A stretch of DNA of 64,000 nt from a bacterium (lineage in GTDB: Bacteria; Bacteroidota; Bacteroidia; Cytophagales; Cyclobacteriaceae): NCBI GenBank assembly GCA_024743255.1, contig JANSWY010000008.1, positions 1 through 64,000 on the forward strand, given 5' to 3'. Of the stretch, positions 63,670 to 64,000 are shown piece after piece. The number at the start of each line of letters is the position of its first letter. Position 1 is the stretch's first letter. Below the pieces are notes generated by a model. The model did not search any database, was not told the origin of the DNA, and saw nothing but the letters and a program-made list of their open reading frames with translations. The position numbers and the translations under genes are program-made.

Positions 63670-64000
63670 ATGACCAACCTAAAATTTGTGAGACTGTTTG
63701 TGTTATTGCTACTAATCAGTCAACTAAATGCATACGGACAGGACTTGAGTAATATTGTCAAGCCCGGTGCTATCGTACAACAGCCAAAAGTAAGTTTTGA
63801 CGGCACCCAACTTGTGTTTATGGCTAACTACGATGGAAGAGCAAAACCATACATTAGCGATTATGTAAACGGCCAATGGTCTGAACCAAAACTTATATTT
63901 TCAGATGATATCAATGGGCAATATCTGTTTTCTCATCCACAACTAAGTTTTGACAATCAAAGACTCTATATCTCGGGTAAACAAGTAAACTCCAATTACG
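63670..64000 (+). CDS. Secreted PD40/beta-propeller-type protein, 3' truncated by window edge
   Basis: The ATG at 63670 opens a frame with a signal peptide (MTNLKFVRLFVLLLLISQ, cleavage near AYGQ). Two WD40-like (PD40) repeats follow: VSFDGTQLVFMANYDG and LSFDNQRLYISGK. The last visible residues continue the repeat, so the gene runs past the window. In Bacteroidota such proteins often continue into an OmpA-like domain, which cannot be seen here. GACCGTCGGTC, a short palindrome at 63564-63574, lies in the upstream region. Confidence 0.85.
   Translation, partial: MTNLKFVRLFVLLLLISQLNAYGQDLSNIVKPGAIVQQPKVSFDGTQLVFMANYDGRAKPYISDYVNGQWSEPKLIFSDDINGQYLFSHPQLSFDNQRLYISGKQVNSNY

Noticed and set aside
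1-64000. CRISPR arrays, insertion sequences, prophage, rRNA or tRNA genes
   Set aside because: No regularly spaced direct repeats, transposase or integrase motifs, or tRNA cloverleaf were found by eye on either strand.

Overview
The window reads as a low-GC chromosomal segment of a Bacteroidota, most likely a marine or soil member of the Cytophagales. Supporting signs are a long NusB, a two-component-regulator-propeller kinase, a YbbR/YajC/DUF1573 cluster, DUF6503 and WG-repeat proteins, an NSS transporter and SpoIIE-type phosphatases, together with several TAnnTTTG-like -7 boxes, the hallmark of Bacteroidota promoters. The gene content is core-genome-like and dense. I see no CRISPR array, insertion sequence, prophage, rRNA or tRNA. 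Both ends cut genes: an ABC exporter half at the left and a secreted PD40-type protein at the right.

Layout. 1-3.8 kb: two complementary ABC exporter halves facing each other, with a small membrane-anchored protein between. 3.9-12.7 kb: leucine dehydrogenase, nusB, ytxH, DUF1573 lipoprotein, yajC, ybbR and coaE on the + strand, interrupted by a - strand cassette of an NRAMP-like carrier and 5-oxoprolinase genes pxpABC. 12.7-23.7 kb: mostly - strand, with a WG-repeat protein, a PP2C phosphatase, trkA-trkH-lgt and a Tat-exported Dabb protein. 23.8-36.4 kb: + strand, with a hybrid kinase, ttcA, an alpha-2-macroglobulin/PBP1C pair, and a TetR-controlled flavin-protein/GAPDH operon. 36.4-48 kb: regulatory and envelope genes (membrane LytTR, MotA-like channel, propeller kinase, MFS, MlaE, M1 peptidase, TonB). 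48-58.7 kb: poorly characterised secreted and helical proteins, an NSS transporter and proAB. 58.9-63.5 kb: a glycosyltransferase with an unlisted 57-residue partner, DUF1835, and a GbsR-controlled DCC1/TIGR01777 operon.

The most unusual part is the 800-bp gene-free stretch at 15.68-16.47 kb. It holds three tandem, related units on the + strand. Each has a CATNTTTG box, then 32-33 nt, then GTTTGGTTA, then a unit-specific stem and an intrinsic terminator. I read them as three paralogous small-RNA genes. A second gene-free region at 54.3-54.85 kb carries another terminator-bounded candidate RNA; a predicted hairpin loop in it is complementary to the GTTTGGTTA box.

Other strong signals: matching operator pairs for GbsR and for TetR; an NRAMP homologue lacking the metal-binding motifs inside a pxp operon; and a perfect 13-bp inverted repeat covering both possible start codons of a YCII-like gene. 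All functional assignments rest on reading motifs by eye; no database search was possible.
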